This document shows positions 1-5,596 of a stretch of DNA of 5,596 nt, piece by piece. Within the stretch, counting starts at the first letter, position 1. Every line of letters starts with the position of its first letter. The position numbers and the translations under genes were made by a program. Source of the DNA: Methanobacteriota archaeon (lineage in GTDB: Archaea; Thermoplasmatota; Poseidoniia; Poseidoniales; Thalassarchaeaceae); contig NZTS01000030.1 of assembly GCA_002697105.1 (NCBI GenBank), positions 4,032 to 9,627 on the forward strand. The letters are read 5' to 3'. Under the pieces are notes generated by a model. That model ran no database searches and was not told the DNA's origin. It saw only the letters and a program-made list of their open reading frames with translations.

Positions 1-1
1 T

Positions 2-325
2 ATTGATGGAGAACGTTGGAATCGATTATTGGTAGAATGGTCACAACATATTGTTTCAGTTGCTTCTACATTTGGGGGAATAGAACTAGAAGAACTCGAT
101 ATTCTCGAACAATTATCTTCAACATTTGGCAACCCTTCTCCAGATGCACTATTTAGTGCAGCATCATCTGTTGTTCAGGATTTAGATTTGCAAATGATAG
201 TTTTGAGTACTGATAAATTAGATGAAATTGCAGATGTAGTAGAAACATCCATTCGAAATGCACAAGCCAGATTACGATTTATCGGTCAAATGATTGAAGA
301 CAGTTCAATTTTCGAGGAAGAATAG
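2..325 (+). CDS. C-terminal part of an unrecognised acidic, probably helical protein (5' partial)
   Basis: The reading frame is open from the first bases of the window to a TAG at 323-325, giving 107 visible residues. A TTG at 29 could be read as a start, but the frame continues upstream without a stop (IDGERWNRLLVEWSQHI), so the gene most likely begins outside the window. The visible part is rich in Leu, Ile, Ala, Asp and Glu, looks mostly alpha-helical, has no obvious membrane segment, no cysteines and no recognisable catalytic motif, and ends in an acidic tail (SSIFEEE). I do not recognise the family. It lies 50 bases upstream of the ABC exporter on the same strand with no clear promoter between, so the two are probably co-transcribed, which alone does not give it a role in transport. 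That it is a real gene is fairly sure; its function is unknown. Confidence 0.7.
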   Translation: MDGERWNRLLVEWSQHIVSVASTFGGIELEELDILEQLSSTFGNPSPDALFSAASSVVQDLDLQMIVLSTDKLDEIADVVETSIRNAQARLRFIGQMIEDSSIFEEE

Positions 326-326
326 T

Positions 327-343
327 AGGTCACGGGTTCAAAT
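327..343 (+). other. tRNA T-arm-like sequence (B-box-like), not a complete tRNA
   Basis: Directly after the stop codon of the first gene, the bases AGGTCACGGGTTCAAAT read like the variable loop, T-stem and T-loop of a tRNA. The part from 335 on matches the B-box consensus GGTTCRANTCC at 10 of 11 positions. The 3' half of the T-stem (GCCTT) pairs poorly with ACGGG, and no acceptor, D or anticodon arm can be folded from the flanking coding sequence. It is either a chance match or the fragment of a tRNA 3' end left by recombination or integration. Confidence 0.25.
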
Positions 344-366
344 GCCTTCGATTACCCCCCTAAACT

Positions 367-372
367 GGTGAT
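367..372 (+). promoter_or_regulatory. Ribosome binding site of the ABC exporter (GGTGAT)
   Basis: GGTGAT is complementary to the conserved 3' end of archaeal 16S rRNA. The GGTG core lies 5 bases before the ATG at 376, which supports that start. Confidence 0.6.
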
Positions 373-375
373 TGT

Positions 376-2229
376 ATGTCGGAAGATGGAATTGCTCTTG
401 ACTCATCAGATTTAGGAGATGATGATCAAATAGTCGGTAGGAAAATCTACCGAATTATTCCTTACATTCTTGCTTATTGGCAACGTGCTCTCGGGGGTTT
501 ACTCGCAAATATTGGTGCGCGTGCTTTTGACCTTATTCCATTCATTGCAATTGGGATGGCTGCTGATTATTACAATCCAAATAACTCGATGTTTACCGAT
601 GCTACAGTAGAAAGGATAGTTTCCTCAGATATTCTCCCAAATATAGGGCCTATTGGTTCGATTGAATTTGGATTTGGTCTTCTAATTCTCATTTCATTCA
701 CTGCTCTTGCGATTTTTCAAGGATTAAGTAACCAATTCTGGCAATCGATTGCATACAAGGCCCAACATGATATTCGAATGGATGCAACAATGTCTTTGAT
801 GGAAATGGAAGCATCTTATTTTGAGACTCGTCAGACTGGAAATTTAATGTCAGTGTTGTCTGCAGACGTTGCTCAGTTAGAAGATGTAATTTCAGATTCT
901 AGTACCAGTATCATTCGAATTTTTACCACCTTTATTACTGCATTCGCCATCTTATTTTGGATGTCTCCTACACTTTGTATGATTTTGTTTGGTCCTCTAG
1001 TTCTTATTGTTCCAATGGTCGTATGGTTCTCCACTAGAGTTCAGCGAAGATACAGAAAACAACGTGAAAGTACAGGAGGAATTGTTGCTATCTTAGAAAA
1101 TGTTCTTTCAGGAATTACTGTAGTTAAAGCGTACAATGCAACATCATTTGAAAGACAACGGATAGATGGTCAAAGTGCTGATTATCGAGATCAAGCAATA
1201 CAGGCTGCGTTCATTAGAAATCGCTTCATTCCAGGGATATACGTTGTTGCTGGTTTATCATTTGGAATGTTAGTTTCAGCAGGGGGATGGATTCTCAATT
1301 CTGGTGAAATTTCAGTTGGTCAATTTGTTACTTTCCTTTTAATTTCTACTAGAATGACAATGCCTCTCTTCATTCTAGGCTTGTTGATGAATCAACTTCA
1401 GAGGGGTGAGGCAGCCGCCCGTAGAGTATTTGCGTTAGTTGACCTTGAACCTTCAATTACTGATTCTGACGACGCCAAGAATTTAGATGAGCCAATTACC
1501 TCAATATCATTCGACGGAGTTACGTTTGCATATCCAGGTACCTCGATAAATGTCTTGAACAATGTATCCTTCAAAGTTAACTTAGGAGGATTCTTGGGAA
1601 TTATGGGTCACACTGGAGCAGGGAAGTCGACAATTCTAAAATTAGTTGAAAAGTTCTACCAACCTCAGTCAGGTGCAGTGAAAATTAACGGAAAAGAGAT
1701 ATCAGAATTTACAATTAAATCAATTCGCTCTCGATTTGGATTTGTGAGCCAAGACCCCTTCTTATTTTTTGGAACAATTCGGGAAAATGTAGCCTATGCA
1801 AGGGAAGTATCAGATGAGGAAGTTATTTCTTCATTGAAGACAGCAGGCGCTTGGGAATTTGTTTCAGAACTAGAAGAGGGCATGGATTCCATGGTAGGTG
1901 ATCGTGGCGTCCGTCTTTCAGGAGGACAGAGAGCTAGAATTAGCCTTGCTAGAGCCCTCTTGATGAATCCTGATGTTTTGATTTTAGATGAAGCATCAGC
2001 TGCATTAGATGCAGAGACTGAAAAGAGAATACAGGAATCCTTATTCAAAGTAAATGGGGGTAATCGATTGACAATTGCAGTTGCTCACAGATTAGCAACT
2101 ATTCGAAATGCAGATGAGATTATCTCCATGGTAGATGGTGTAATTGTTGAAAGAGGAACTCATGACTCATTAATCTCTTCAGATGGAGTATATGCTTCTC
2201 AGTGGCAAATACAAACTGGTGAAACTTAG
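376..2229 (+). CDS. ABC exporter half-transporter, fused membrane and ATPase domains (ABCB/MsbA-like, type IV)
   Basis: This 617-residue protein has the normal length and layout of a bacterial-type ABC exporter half-transporter, which works as a dimer in the cytoplasmic membrane and uses ATP to move lipids, drugs, peptides or polysaccharide precursors outward. Residues about 27-340 form the six-helix membrane domain, including the typical stretch around ASYFETRQTGNL (146-157) and VKAYNAT (250-256). The nucleotide-binding domain is complete: A-loop Tyr386, Walker A GHTGAGKST 411-419, Q-loop Gln459, signature LSGGQ 514-518, Walker B VLILDE with catalytic Glu539, D-loop SAALD, and switch His571. 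With all catalytic residues present it should be an active ATPase. Only one half-transporter is seen here, so a homodimer is the simplest reading. The substrate cannot be told from sequence. A good ribosome binding site precedes ATG 376, and an FGE-like gene follows after 9 bases. Confidence 0.95.
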   Translation: MSEDGIALDSSDLGDDDQIVGRKIYRIIPYILAYWQRALGGLLANIGARAFDLIPFIAIGMAADYYNPNNSMFTDATVERIVSSDILPNIGPIGSIEFGFGLLILISFTALAIFQGLSNQFWQSIAYKAQHDIRMDATMSLMEMEASYFETRQTGNLMSVLSADVAQLEDVISDSSTSIIRIFTTFITAFAILFWMSPTLCMILFGPLVLIVPMVVWFSTRVQRRYRKQRESTGGIVAILENVLSGITVVKAYNATSFERQRIDGQSADYRDQAIQAAFIRNRFIPGIYVVAGLSFGMLVSAGGWILNSGEISVGQFVTFLLISTRMTMPLFILGLLMNQLQRGEAAARRVFALVDLEPSITDSDDAKNLDEPITSISFDGVTFAYPGTSINVLNNVSFKVNLGGFLGIMGHTGAGKSTILKLVEKFYQPQSGAVKINGKEISEFTIKSIRSRFGFVSQDPFLFFGTIRENVAYAREVSDEEVISSLKTAGAWEFVSELEEGMDSMVGDRGVRLSGGQRARISLARALLMNPDVLILDEASAALDAETEKRIQESLFKVNGGNRLTIAVAHRLATIRNADEIISMVDGVIVERGTHDSLISSDGVYASQWQIQTGET

Positions 2230-2233
2230 GTGG
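2228..2233 (+). promoter_or_regulatory. Ribosome binding site of the FGE-like gene (AGGTGG)
   Basis: AGGTGG overlaps the TAG stop of the ABC exporter and sits 5 bases before the ATG at 2239. This fixes the start of the downstream gene and suggests coupled translation of the pair. Confidence 0.6.
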
Positions 2234-2238
2234 AATAA

Positions 2239-2967
2239 ATGGATCCATCAGACATTGTTTGGGTATCAAATGATGGCGGAATAGTGACAATTGGTGGGAG
2301 TAGAAGAGGAGTGCTTTTTGGACAGATAGGTCCTAGACATGAGTGTTTAGTCCCTAGTTTTGAGATTACTTCACAAGTTTTTACTGTTAAGGAAATCCAA
2401 CAAATGTTTCCAGGAGAAGGTTCAATCGAAGACATACTTTTCGATCATTCTTTACGTTTCCCAACTGAGGGAGAATGGGAACTAGCATTCAAAAATAAAC
2501 AACTTGAATCAGCGGTAGGTATCGAAATTTTGGTGGATAGAATCTCAGATAGAGGTTATTGGGGGCAACCTACAGATGGGCGCCCAAAAGGTCCGCATGG
2601 ACTACAGTGTATTCGAGATTGGAAAACAGATAATGATGAAAAACCAAAGTCTGGTTTATTGTTCGAAGAAAATCAGAATGTTGTATTTCGACTAGTTCGA
2701 CATGAAAATACCGATAAAAAATGGACTAACGATGGAGATACACTGCCCACTGGTCCCGATCCGATTAGAAGATTCAGTGAAGAGATAATCATAGCAACCG
2801 TTTTGGGAATAATTCCATCATTTATTTGGGCATTTTTCAATGCTAGTTCTGGATATATCCGTGAGGGCTGGCCTGGTTTAGTTCTTGGAGGAGTATTTAT
2901 CGGAGTATTTAGTGCAATCTTCTGGCGACCCTCATATCCTATTTTCAAGAAATTAAAACAAGGATAG
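2239..2967 (+). CDS. Degenerate FGE/SUMF1-like (C-type-lectin-fold) domain protein with two C-terminal membrane helices
   Basis: This is a 242-residue protein. Its first ~155 residues resemble a shortened formylglycine-generating-enzyme (sulfatase-modifying factor) domain. VTIGG near residue 16 and GPRHECLVPSFEI (31-43) fit the usual N-terminal pattern, RFPTEGEWELAF (73-84) is close to the family hallmark R-L-P-T-E-A-E-W-E-Y-A, and VVFRLVRH (148-155) resembles the closing G-F-R-V-V-R strand. The central GNVWEW region is reduced to something like GLQCIRDW (121-128), and the paired catalytic cysteines of aerobic FGE are not seen: the only cysteines are 36 and 124. It is therefore probably a binding or structural domain, not an oxidase. 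Two hydrophobic segments (about 182-200 and 212-229) and a basic tail (KKLK) suggest a membrane hairpin with the domain on the cytoplasmic side. No signal peptide is visible. Tight linkage to the exporter suggests a shared process. The family call rests on motif reading only. Confidence 0.75.
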   Translation: MDPSDIVWVSNDGGIVTIGGSRRGVLFGQIGPRHECLVPSFEITSQVFTVKEIQQMFPGEGSIEDILFDHSLRFPTEGEWELAFKNKQLESAVGIEILVDRISDRGYWGQPTDGRPKGPHGLQCIRDWKTDNDEKPKSGLLFEENQNVVFRLVRHENTDKKWTNDGDTLPTGPDPIRRFSEEIIIATVLGIIPSFIWAFFNASSGYIREGWPGLVLGGVFIGVFSAIFWRPSYPIFKKLKQG

Positions 2968-2993
2968 TGTTATTTCTCTTCCGTTATCGATTT

Positions 2994-2998
2994 GTGAT
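2994..2998 (+). promoter_or_regulatory. Possible ribosome binding site (GTGAT) deciding the start of the four-helix protein
   Basis: GTGAT directly abuts the ATG at 2999, which leaves no spacing, but it stands 6 bases before the in-frame ATG at 3005. The second ATG is therefore the better start unless the mRNA is leaderless. Confidence 0.4.
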
Positions 2999-3004
2999 AT
3001 GGTA

Positions 3005-3553
3005 ATGCCAGTGGATCCCAATGCTACAACTTTGACTGGGACTACCTCTTCTCATCCAGTCATAATTCCTATGGAAGATGATCCACATGTGATTACGAAA
3101 ATAATTGGTATCAGTATAATGTGTATTGGAGGAATGCAGATGCTTGGCTCATTATTTTCATTTGGAACTATAGGATTGAATAATTGGCTTGAGTCAACCA
3201 TGGGTCCAGAAGTTGGAGGTGCTCTACTTCCGTCTTGGTTTTATGCTGCATCAGGTTTGATAGCATTAATTGCAGGTGGTGTGTATTTGTACTCTGGTTA
3301 TCAGGTTCAAACATATCAGAAAAAAGGTATTTGGATAACACTCGGAGTTGTTTTAGCTTCAAATTTTGCGACTCTTCTCATTAATTTGTCCGTAGAATAT
3401 CCGCAAGGCGATACTGAGGTATATCCGGGTTCAGGAATAGATGTTCAATTATTATCTCAAGGTACTGCAGCACTTGGTTCGATTTGTGGGATGCTCTTTT
3501 GTGGAATTATCACGATTCTGCCTCTTTTCTTTGCGAATCATGGGCTACGCTGA
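3005..3553 (+). CDS. Four-helix membrane protein of unknown function
   Basis: The protein has 182 residues from ATG 3005, or 184 if the ATG at 2999 is used; the GTGAT motif at 2994-2998 favours 3005. After a polar N-terminus of about 28 residues rich in Thr and Ser, with an acidic EDDPH stretch, there are four strongly hydrophobic segments at about 29-53, 73-97, 108-130 and 150-174. They contain many Gly, Met and Ile residues. A loop of about 20 acidic and polar residues (VEYPQGDTEVYPG) lies between helices three and four. No catalytic, metal-binding or transporter motif is visible and I do not recognise the family. It follows the FGE-like gene by 31 bases (a pyrimidine-rich gap without a clear promoter) and is probably the last gene of the exporter unit. 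Its stop codon abuts that of the convergent glycosyltransferase. That it is a membrane protein is secure; its function is unknown. Confidence 0.8.
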   Translation: MPVDPNATTLTGTTSSHPVIIPMEDDPHVITKIIGISIMCIGGMQMLGSLFSFGTIGLNNWLESTMGPEVGGALLPSWFYAASGLIALIAGGVYLYSGYQVQTYQKKGIWITLGVVLASNFATLLINLSVEYPQGDTEVYPGSGIDVQLLSQGTAALGSICGMLFCGIITILPLFFANHGLR

Positions 3554-4696
3554 TTATGTTCGTATTCTATCGTCAATTTGCAGTCCCGGATTACCTGAAC
3601 GAATTCGCATCCATCCTTTCATGACTCCTACACCATATGACCAATGAAGGGTGAATGTCATCAATGGGGCAGCTAGGATTGTAAAAATAGACCGAGATGG
3701 CGAACTTCCTAGTAGTGCTCCACCCCAACATATCGCTATGTAAGAAGCGATAATACCCAAGGTTCCATGAAATAGAATCCTTGGAGTACCCCAATTCCCA
3801 TCAAAAGTAAACCAAAGTGAACTTTCTGCACCTCCATTTAGTGCTCCATAAATCAAAGAAATAATTCCGATAATTGAAAGTAATGGGAACATTCCTACTG
3901 CTGAATGGGACCATGCTCTCATTTCAGGATGTTTATGACTCGCTAAAATTCTAACTAAACCATAATTTCCGATTTGCTTTCTTACTCTGGAAGGGCCTCT
4001 CCTTCGGTGCCACATTACAGCAGTTCGATCTTGCCACAGTTTGTGACCAGCCTTGCGGATTCTGTAATCTAACATTGCATCTTCACATCCAATTGCCCCC
4101 TTATCGAATCCTTCAACTGATTCTAATATAGAACGACGATATGCAGCATTTACCCCAGGAAGTTGTTCTACTTCTTCCAATTCACCTTGTGCACGATTTC
4201 CATAATTGGTTCCTGCAGTGACCCATTTACTACAGAATGTCACATCAATAACTCTCTGCCAGAATGTTGATTCCTCTGGAGGTGCAAAATTAGGGCCCCC
4301 AACCGCTGCAACATCTGAACGATCAAACCACCGAATTAAACTCGAAATCCAATTTTTGGGAACGATTACATCATCATCTGTGAAAAACACAAATTCAGAT
4401 TGAGTTTGTTTAATTGCAACATTACAGGCATCTGCTCTAGTTCTCACTCCTCCATCATCGATAAATCGAGCACCAATCGATTCAGAAACTTCTCTTCCTT
4501 TATCCTGCCCTGGTCCTACGACAACAATTTCCAACTTGCCTTCGAAATCTTGTGCAATTAATCCTCTGAGAACAATTTCGAGTTCTTCAGAGTTGTTCAC
4601 ACTGGGTATAATAACACATACACTGCCATCACCCATGGTACTCCGAGGTAGTTCTCCCTCAAGATTTCGACGCATATATTCATCAGATTGTATCAT
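3554..4696 (-). CDS. Membrane-attached family 2 glycosyltransferase (GT-A fold, ExoA-like)
   Basis: The protein has 380 residues from ATG 4696. The catalytic domain (about 25-240) starts with CVIIPSVNN, the first strand of the GT-A fold. It carries the metal- and nucleotide-sugar-binding acidic motif FTDDDVIVP (Asp107-109), an acceptor-site segment LPGVNAAYRRSIL, and the ED motif (Glu205-Asp206 in GCEDAMLDYRI) expected to hold the catalytic base. A basic HRRRGPSRVRK stretch leads into three probable membrane helices at about 267-287, 308-330 and 336-358. This architecture resembles ExoA-type enzymes that add sugars to lipid-linked precursors at the cytoplasmic face of the membrane, so a role in surface glycan or glycolipid synthesis is likely. 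Donor and acceptor are unknown. The start overlaps the end of pcn by 14 bases with no good ribosome binding site, suggesting translational coupling. A TTG at 4699 and an ATG at 4675 are alternative starts. Confidence 0.9.
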   Translation of the reverse strand: MIQSDEYMRRNLEGELPRSTMGDGSVCVIIPSVNNSEELEIVLRGLIAQDFEGKLEIVVVGPGQDKGREVSESIGARFIDDGGVRTRADACNVAIKQTQSEFVFFTDDDVIVPKNWISSLIRWFDRSDVAAVGGPNFAPPEESTFWQRVIDVTFCSKWVTAGTNYGNRAQGELEEVEQLPGVNAAYRRSILESVEGFDKGAIGCEDAMLDYRIRKAGHKLWQDRTAVMWHRRRGPSRVRKQIGNYGLVRILASHKHPEMRAWSHSAVGMFPLLSIIGIISLIYGALNGGAESSLWFTFDGNWGTPRILFHGTLGIIASYIAICWGGALLGSSPSRSIFTILAAPLMTFTLHWSYGVGVMKGWMRIRSGNPGLQIDDRIRT

Positions 4697-5426
4697 CAAT
4701 TCTTGGTGCTAAGAAATATGTCACATTACCTGCTCCATCTGCAATTTCAAAGTTGAGATTCAGAGGATATTTGTCGTCAAAACAAACCTCTACAGAACCT
4801 ACTGCGCCATCAATAACTTTCACTATAGGCTGAAGATAATTTGTAGAATATGTTGATTTAACCGGTTTTTCAGCAACTAAGTCTTCCAATTGACCTGCTT
4901 CATGAGATACAGACACCGAATCTTGATCTCCTTGAACATGTAAATTGAATTGACGTGGATCGAGGGAAAGAGTCACCAATTCTCCAACCAAACGAGCTGC
5001 TTGTAGGGCTTTATGCAGCTTATTTGATGCAATTTTAACCTTACTTTTTAATTCAAGGTCAGGAACTTTCGGGTCTTTCATCAAAGTGTGGTCAATAGGC
5101 CTGATTGAACGATCTACTTCTCCGACTTTGATGTCGAATTGTCCGACAGATGCATCATAACTAACATCGACTAAATCATCAGGTCCTGCTAATTTAAGCA
5201 AATCTCTAAGTTTAGATAATTCAATCGCAATGATTGTTTCTTCAACATCCCATGTTTCAAACGCTGCAGCATCAACATGCATTTTTATCAGGGCAACATG
5301 GCTAGCATCGACGACATTAATGTCCAGTCCATCAGGCGAAAAACGCATTCTAGCTTCGTCAACAATTACGCTAAGAACATCAACAATTGTTCTCATGGTT
5401 TCTGGTCTTGCAGTGAACTGTAGCAT
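4683..5426 (-). CDS. pcn: DNA polymerase sliding clamp (PCNA)
   Basis: The 247-residue product has the usual length for archaeal PCNA, the ring-shaped, normally trimeric clamp that tethers DNA polymerases, ligase, FEN1 and other factors to DNA. Family features in order are the N-terminal domain with MRFSPDGLDINVVDASHVAL (27-46), the interdomain connecting loop around residues 108-126 (RPIDHTLMKDPKVPDLEL), a second domain beginning with VKIASNKLHKAL, and the C-terminal YFLAPRIDD (237-245), which belongs to the partner-binding tail. A TTG nine bases upstream (5435) is in frame, but it directly abuts the GAGGG ribosome binding site, whereas ATG 5426 has proper spacing. The next gene upstream is tfs, a recurring archaeal neighbour, and a glycosyltransferase gene overlaps its 3' end. 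Nothing essential appears to be missing. Identification is secure. Confidence 0.97.
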   Translation of the reverse strand: MLQFTARPETMRTIVDVLSVIVDEARMRFSPDGLDINVVDASHVALIKMHVDAAAFETWDVEETIIAIELSKLRDLLKLAGPDDLVDVSYDASVGQFDIKVGEVDRSIRPIDHTLMKDPKVPDLELKSKVKIASNKLHKALQAARLVGELVTLSLDPRQFNLHVQGDQDSVSVSHEAGQLEDLVAEKPVKSTYSTNYLQPIVKVIDGAVGSVEVCFDDKYPLNLNFEIADGAGNVTYFLAPRIDDTI

Positions 5427-5434
5427 GTGTATCA

Positions 5435-5456
5435 ACCCTCTTACAGAAATGAGGGT
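5435..5456 (-). repeat. Inverted repeat covering the pcn ribosome binding site
   Basis: ACCCTC (5435-5440) and GAGGGT (5451-5456) are perfect reverse complements separated by 10 bases. In the pcn leader RNA they could form a 6-bp, GC-rich hairpin that pairs the GAGGG of the ribosome binding site. It could alternatively be a protein-binding site on DNA. The fold is visible in sequence; any regulatory effect is inferred. Confidence 0.45.
5436..5441 (-). promoter_or_regulatory. Ribosome binding site of pcn (AGAGGG)
   Basis: Read on the minus strand, AGAGGG lies 9 bases before ATG 5426 and immediately before the TTG at 5435. The spacing favours the ATG. The GAGGG core is also one arm of an inverted repeat and could be masked by it. 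Confidence 0.5.
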
Positions 5457-5457
5457 G

Positions 5458-5475
5458 CTTAAATGAGTCCTAAAG
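5458..5475 (-). promoter_or_regulatory. Weak candidate TATA region for pcn
   Basis: On the minus strand, CTTTAG (5470-5475) and ATTTAAG (5458-5464) are the only TATA-like stretches at a suitable distance before pcn. With initiation some 25 bases downstream they would give leaders of about 10-20 bases. Neither is a strong archaeal TATA box, and pcn may simply be transcribed through from tfs. Confidence 0.2.
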
Positions 5476-5487
5476 GGTTCGTTATCA

Positions 5488-5502
5488 AAATTCCGGGAAT
5501 TT
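5488..5502. repeat. 15-base palindrome between tfs and pcn
   Basis: AAATTCC (5488-5494) and GGAATTT (5496-5502) are perfect inverted copies around one central base. The element begins 8 bases after the tfs stop codon and ends 62 bases before the pcn ATG. On the minus strand the 3' arm runs into TTTT, so it could act as a hairpin at the end of the tfs transcript. Its near-perfect symmetry equally suits an operator for a dimeric regulator of pcn. Confidence 0.5.
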
Positions 5503-5509
5503 AGTGCAA

Positions 5510-5596
5510 TTAAGCATAATCTCGGAACTTATGCCCGCAATCTGCACAGGTTCCAATTTTTGTCTCTGGTTCGTCTGAACTCCGTGTCTGCATCAT
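5510..5596 (-). CDS. tfs: Transcription factor S (TFIIS-like), C-terminal zinc ribbon (5' partial)
   Basis: The last 28 residues of a minus-strand gene enter from the right edge, ending at the TAA complement at 5510-5512. They read QTRSSDEPETKIGTCADCGH followed by KFRDYA. The QTRSxDEPET stretch contains the invariant Asp-Glu pair that reaches into the RNA polymerase active site to stimulate transcript cleavage. CADCGHKFRDY is the second half of the TFIIS-type zinc ribbon with its two zinc-binding cysteines. The protein helps stalled archaeal RNA polymerase resume and improves fidelity. The first cysteine pair and the N-terminal domain lie outside the window, so the start and total length cannot be given. 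It reads toward pcn with a gap of 83 bases. Confidence 0.93.
   Translation of the reverse strand: MMQTRSSDEPETKIGTCADCGHKFRDYA

Noticed and set aside
327..355. A functional tRNA gene ending near 355
   Set aside because: Only a T-arm-like string is present; the T-stem mispairs and no acceptor, D or anticodon arm can be formed from the upstream bases.
1794..2048. Minus-strand open frame of 84 codons inside the ABC exporter
   Set aside because: It is antisense to the signature and Walker B region of a clearly coding ATPase; its composition is that of a shadow frame.
376..2229. Toxin or bacteriocin exporter with a peptidase domain
   Set aside because: The N-terminus has no C39 peptidase domain and no small double-glycine precursor gene is seen nearby.
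2226..2948. Two minus-strand open frames (2226-2435 and 2673-2948) opposite the FGE-like gene
   Set aside because: The plus-strand gene has a well-placed ribosome binding site and recognisable motifs, and the opposite frames show no family features.
2239..2967. Target protein of a diversity-generating retroelement, which often uses an FGE/C-type-lectin fold
   Set aside because: No reverse transcriptase, template repeat or adenine-rich variable repeat is visible in the window, and the C-terminus is a membrane hairpin, not a variable ligand-binding end.
3441..3647. Plus-strand frame running across the convergent junction
   Set aside because: It overlaps two better supported genes in another frame and has no recognisable content or ribosome binding site.
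4206..4403. Plus-strand frame opposite the glycosyltransferase
   Set aside because: It is antisense to the DDD motif region of a clear GT2 enzyme and is a shadow frame.
5230..5466. Plus-strand frame opposite the start of pcn
   Set aside because: It is antisense to the conserved N-terminal domain of PCNA and has no protein family features.

Overview
The window looks like chromosomal DNA from a fairly AT-rich archaeon. The strongest evidence is at the right end, on the minus strand. There the C-terminal zinc ribbon of transcription factor S (archaeal TFIIS-like) is followed by a full-length archaeal/eukaryotic-type sliding clamp (PCNA). Ribosome binding sites of the GGTG(AT) type fit an archaeal host. 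The mix of archaeal information-processing genes with bacterial-style envelope genes (ABC exporter, GT2 glycosyltransferase) and the low GC content would suit an uncultured planktonic euryarchaeon such as Marine Group II/Poseidoniales. That placement is inference and was not checked by any search.

Left part, plus strand (2-3553): the end of an unrecognised acidic protein, then a complete type IV (ABCB/MsbA-like) ABC exporter half-transporter. Next, 9 bases on, comes a short protein with a degenerate formylglycine-generating-enzyme (FGE/SUMF1-like) domain and two C-terminal membrane helices. Last is a four-helix membrane protein of unknown function. The gaps are 50, 9 and 31 bases with no clear promoter or terminator, so these four genes are probably one transcription unit. 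The exporter, FGE-like protein and four-helix protein may work together at the membrane, but the sequence shows only their adjacency.

Right part, minus strand (5596-3554): tfs (partial), a 74-base leader region, pcn, and a membrane-attached GT2 glycosyltransferase that overlaps the end of pcn by 14 bases. TFS next to PCNA is a recurring archaeal gene order. The glycosyltransferase behind PCNA is not a functional partner I would expect. The two gene strings converge with their stop codons exactly abutting at 3553/3554, leaving no intergenic terminator.

Non-coding structure is limited. There is a 15-base palindrome just after the tfs stop, an inverted repeat that covers the PCNA ribosome binding site, and a stretch in the 326-375 gap that closely resembles the T-arm of a tRNA without the rest of a tRNA. 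I see no CRISPR array, insertion sequence, integrase, rRNA or complete tRNA. There is no gene-free stretch longer than 300 bases. The least ordinary item is the FGE-like probable pseudoenzyme coupled to an ABC exporter; I found no convincing new system beyond that.
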